From contig JBDSTZ010000545.1 in the NCBI GenBank assembly GCA_039927975.1, positions 1 through 24,428 of the forward strand: a stretch of 24,428 nucleotides of DNA, in the 5' to 3' direction. Below the pieces are notes generated by a model, which was given only the letters and a program-made list of their open reading frames with translations, was not told where the DNA came from and made no database searches. Source of the stretch: JBDSTZ01 sp039927975. GTDB taxonomy: Bacteria; Pseudomonadota; Gammaproteobacteria; Burkholderiales; Burkholderiaceae_D. This document shows, piece by piece, positions 23,483 through 24,428 of the stretch. The position numbers and the translations under genes are program-made. The stretch's first letter is position 1. Each line of letters starts with the position of its first letter.

Positions 23483-24428
23483 GCGCGAGCAGATTGGCCG
23501 AGCCGGAACGGGCCTGGCGGATCAGCATCGCGGTCTCGGGATACAGGCGCGCAAAGTAGAAGCGCGCGGTGGCCAGCTTGGCGGTGTAGAACTTGTCGCC
23601 GCCGCCTTCCTTCTCCAGCGCGATCTTGGCCATCTGGGCGAAGAAGTAGCTGTAGATAAGGTGACCGACCACCCGCAGGTAAGGCACGGCAGCGGCGCCC
23701 ACTTCGTCGGGATTCTGGAAGGCCTTCATGCCGATTTCCATGGTCAGCTTGGTGACCTTGTCACCCAGGTCGCCCAGCGGCGTGATGAATTCGGAGAGCG
23801 CTTCGTCGGTGCCGTTGTCCTCGACGAAGGCCTTGATCTTCTCGCCGAACTTGCGCAGCTTGGCGCCGTTGTCCATCAGGACCTTGCGGCCCAGCAGATC
23901 GAGCGCCTGGATGGTGTTGGTGCCTTCGTAGATCATGTTGATGCGGGCGTCGCGCACGTACTGCTCCATGCCCCATTCGGCGATGTAGCCGTGGCCGCCG
24001 TAGACCTGCATCGCCTCGGAGGTGGCGATCCAGCCGTTGTCGGTGATGAAGGCCTTGATGACGGGGGTGAGCAGCGCGACTTCGTCGGCCGCTTCCTTGC
24101 GCACTTCTTCGTCGGGGTGGTGCAGTTCGCGGTCGATCTGCAGCGCGGCGTAGGAGGTGAAGGCGCGCGCGCCCTCGGCGTAGGCTTTGGCGGTCAGCAG
24201 CATGCGGCGCACGTCGGCATGCACGATGATCGGGGCGGCCGTCTTGTCCGGCGCCTTGGGGCCGGACAGGCTGCGCATCTGGATGCGGTCCTTGGCGTAG
24301 ACCAGGGCGTTCTGGTATGCCACTTCGGTCAGGCCCAGCGACTGCATGCCCACGCCCAGGCGAGCCGCGTTCATGAATACGAACATGGCGTTCAGGCCCT
24401 TGTTCGGCTGGCCGATGATCCAGCCCTT
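23463..24428 (-). CDS. fadE: Acyl-CoA dehydrogenase, C-terminal part (5' end outside window)
   Basis: This is the C-terminal 321 residues of an acyl-CoA dehydrogenase of the ~600-aa type; the frame is open to the right edge and continues with KGWIIGQPNKGLNAMFVFMN, so the start lies beyond 24428. Family blocks are LGVGMQSLGLTEVAYQNAL, EAMQVYGGHGYIAEWGMEQY and DARINMIYEGTNTIQALDLL (FAD/substrate region), followed by an extra C-terminal helical domain typical of these longer enzymes. It makes the first double bond of beta-oxidation. It lies upstream of the fadN-type gene on the same strand. Its final codons are the first unit of a 24-bp triple repeat. Confidence 0.92.
   Translation of the reverse strand, partial: KGWIIGQPNKGLNAMFVFMNAARLGVGMQSLGLTEVAYQNALVYAKDRIQMRSLSGPKAPDKTAAPIIVHADVRRMLLTAKAYAEGARAFTSYAALQIDRELHHPDEEVRKEAADEVALLTPVIKAFITDNGWIATSEAMQVYGGHGYIAEWGMEQYVRDARINMIYEGTNTIQALDLLGRKVLMDNGAKLRKFGEKIKAFVEDNGTDEALSEFITPLGDLGDKVTKLTMEIGMKAFQNPDEVGAAAVPYLRVVGHLIYSYFFAQMAKIALEKEGGGDKFYTAKLATARFYFARLYPETAMLIRQARSGSANLLALDADLF

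Overview
The window looks like a chromosomal segment of a high-GC betaproteobacterium, most likely Burkholderiales/Oxalobacteraceae (Massilia, Duganella or Janthinobacterium-like). The clues are a PhaM-type polyhydroxyalkanoate granule protein, tandem DUF3108 proteins, a MocR/OsmC/PaiB cluster and the general protein style. No rRNA, tRNA, IS element or CRISPR array was recognised.

Layout. (1) 11-5044, minus: a three-gene SMC operon in the order kleisin-like (mksF-like), KITE-like (mksE-like), SMC ATPase (mksB-like). This is a MksBEF condensin or the core of a Wadjet-type system; any fourth gene (mksG/jetD) would lie before base 1. (2) 5184-7081, minus: two adjacent exported DUF3108 proteins. 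(3) 7246-7968, plus: phaM. (4) 8158-11036, minus: a soluble histidine kinase, a REC-TPR response regulator and a 71-aa orphan protein. (5) 11169-14847, minus: MocR regulator, tag and mnmC, tightly packed; MnmC has a shrunken, degenerate methyltransferase domain. (6) 14955-16010, plus: OsmC-like protein and PaiB-like FMN protein, divergent from the MocR gene. (7) 16114-16938, minus: exported DUF4142 protein. (8) 17551-18443, plus: a translationally coupled pair ending in a DUF6036/AbiEii-like nucleotidyltransferase-fold protein, less GC-rich by eye than its surroundings and probably accessory. (9) 18523-24428, minus: beta-oxidation genes fadE (partial), fadN-type fadB, fadA and an isomerase-like crotonase.

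The least expected signal is not a gene. At three unrelated loci the last codons of a gene, usually with the stop codon, are tandemly repeated just beyond its 3' end: five 45-bp units at the response regulator (8473-8697), three 38-bp units at the PaiB gene (15978-16091) and three 24-bp units at fadE (23411-23482). Two of the periods preserve reading frame, so the extra units form a ladder of in-frame stops. At the response regulator all of these are TGA, and the same frame then runs open into the downstream 71-aa gene. Separately, the fad locus carries REP-like hairpins, including a 4 x 31-bp array.

Functionally, the fad genes form a near-complete beta-oxidation set (dehydrogenase, hydratase/3-hydroxyacyl-CoA dehydrogenase, thiolase, and an isomerase-like protein for unsaturated chains), and PhaM points to PHA storage. 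The SMC operon and the DUF6036 pair are the candidate genome-maintenance or defence modules. Everything here was read by eye without database searches.
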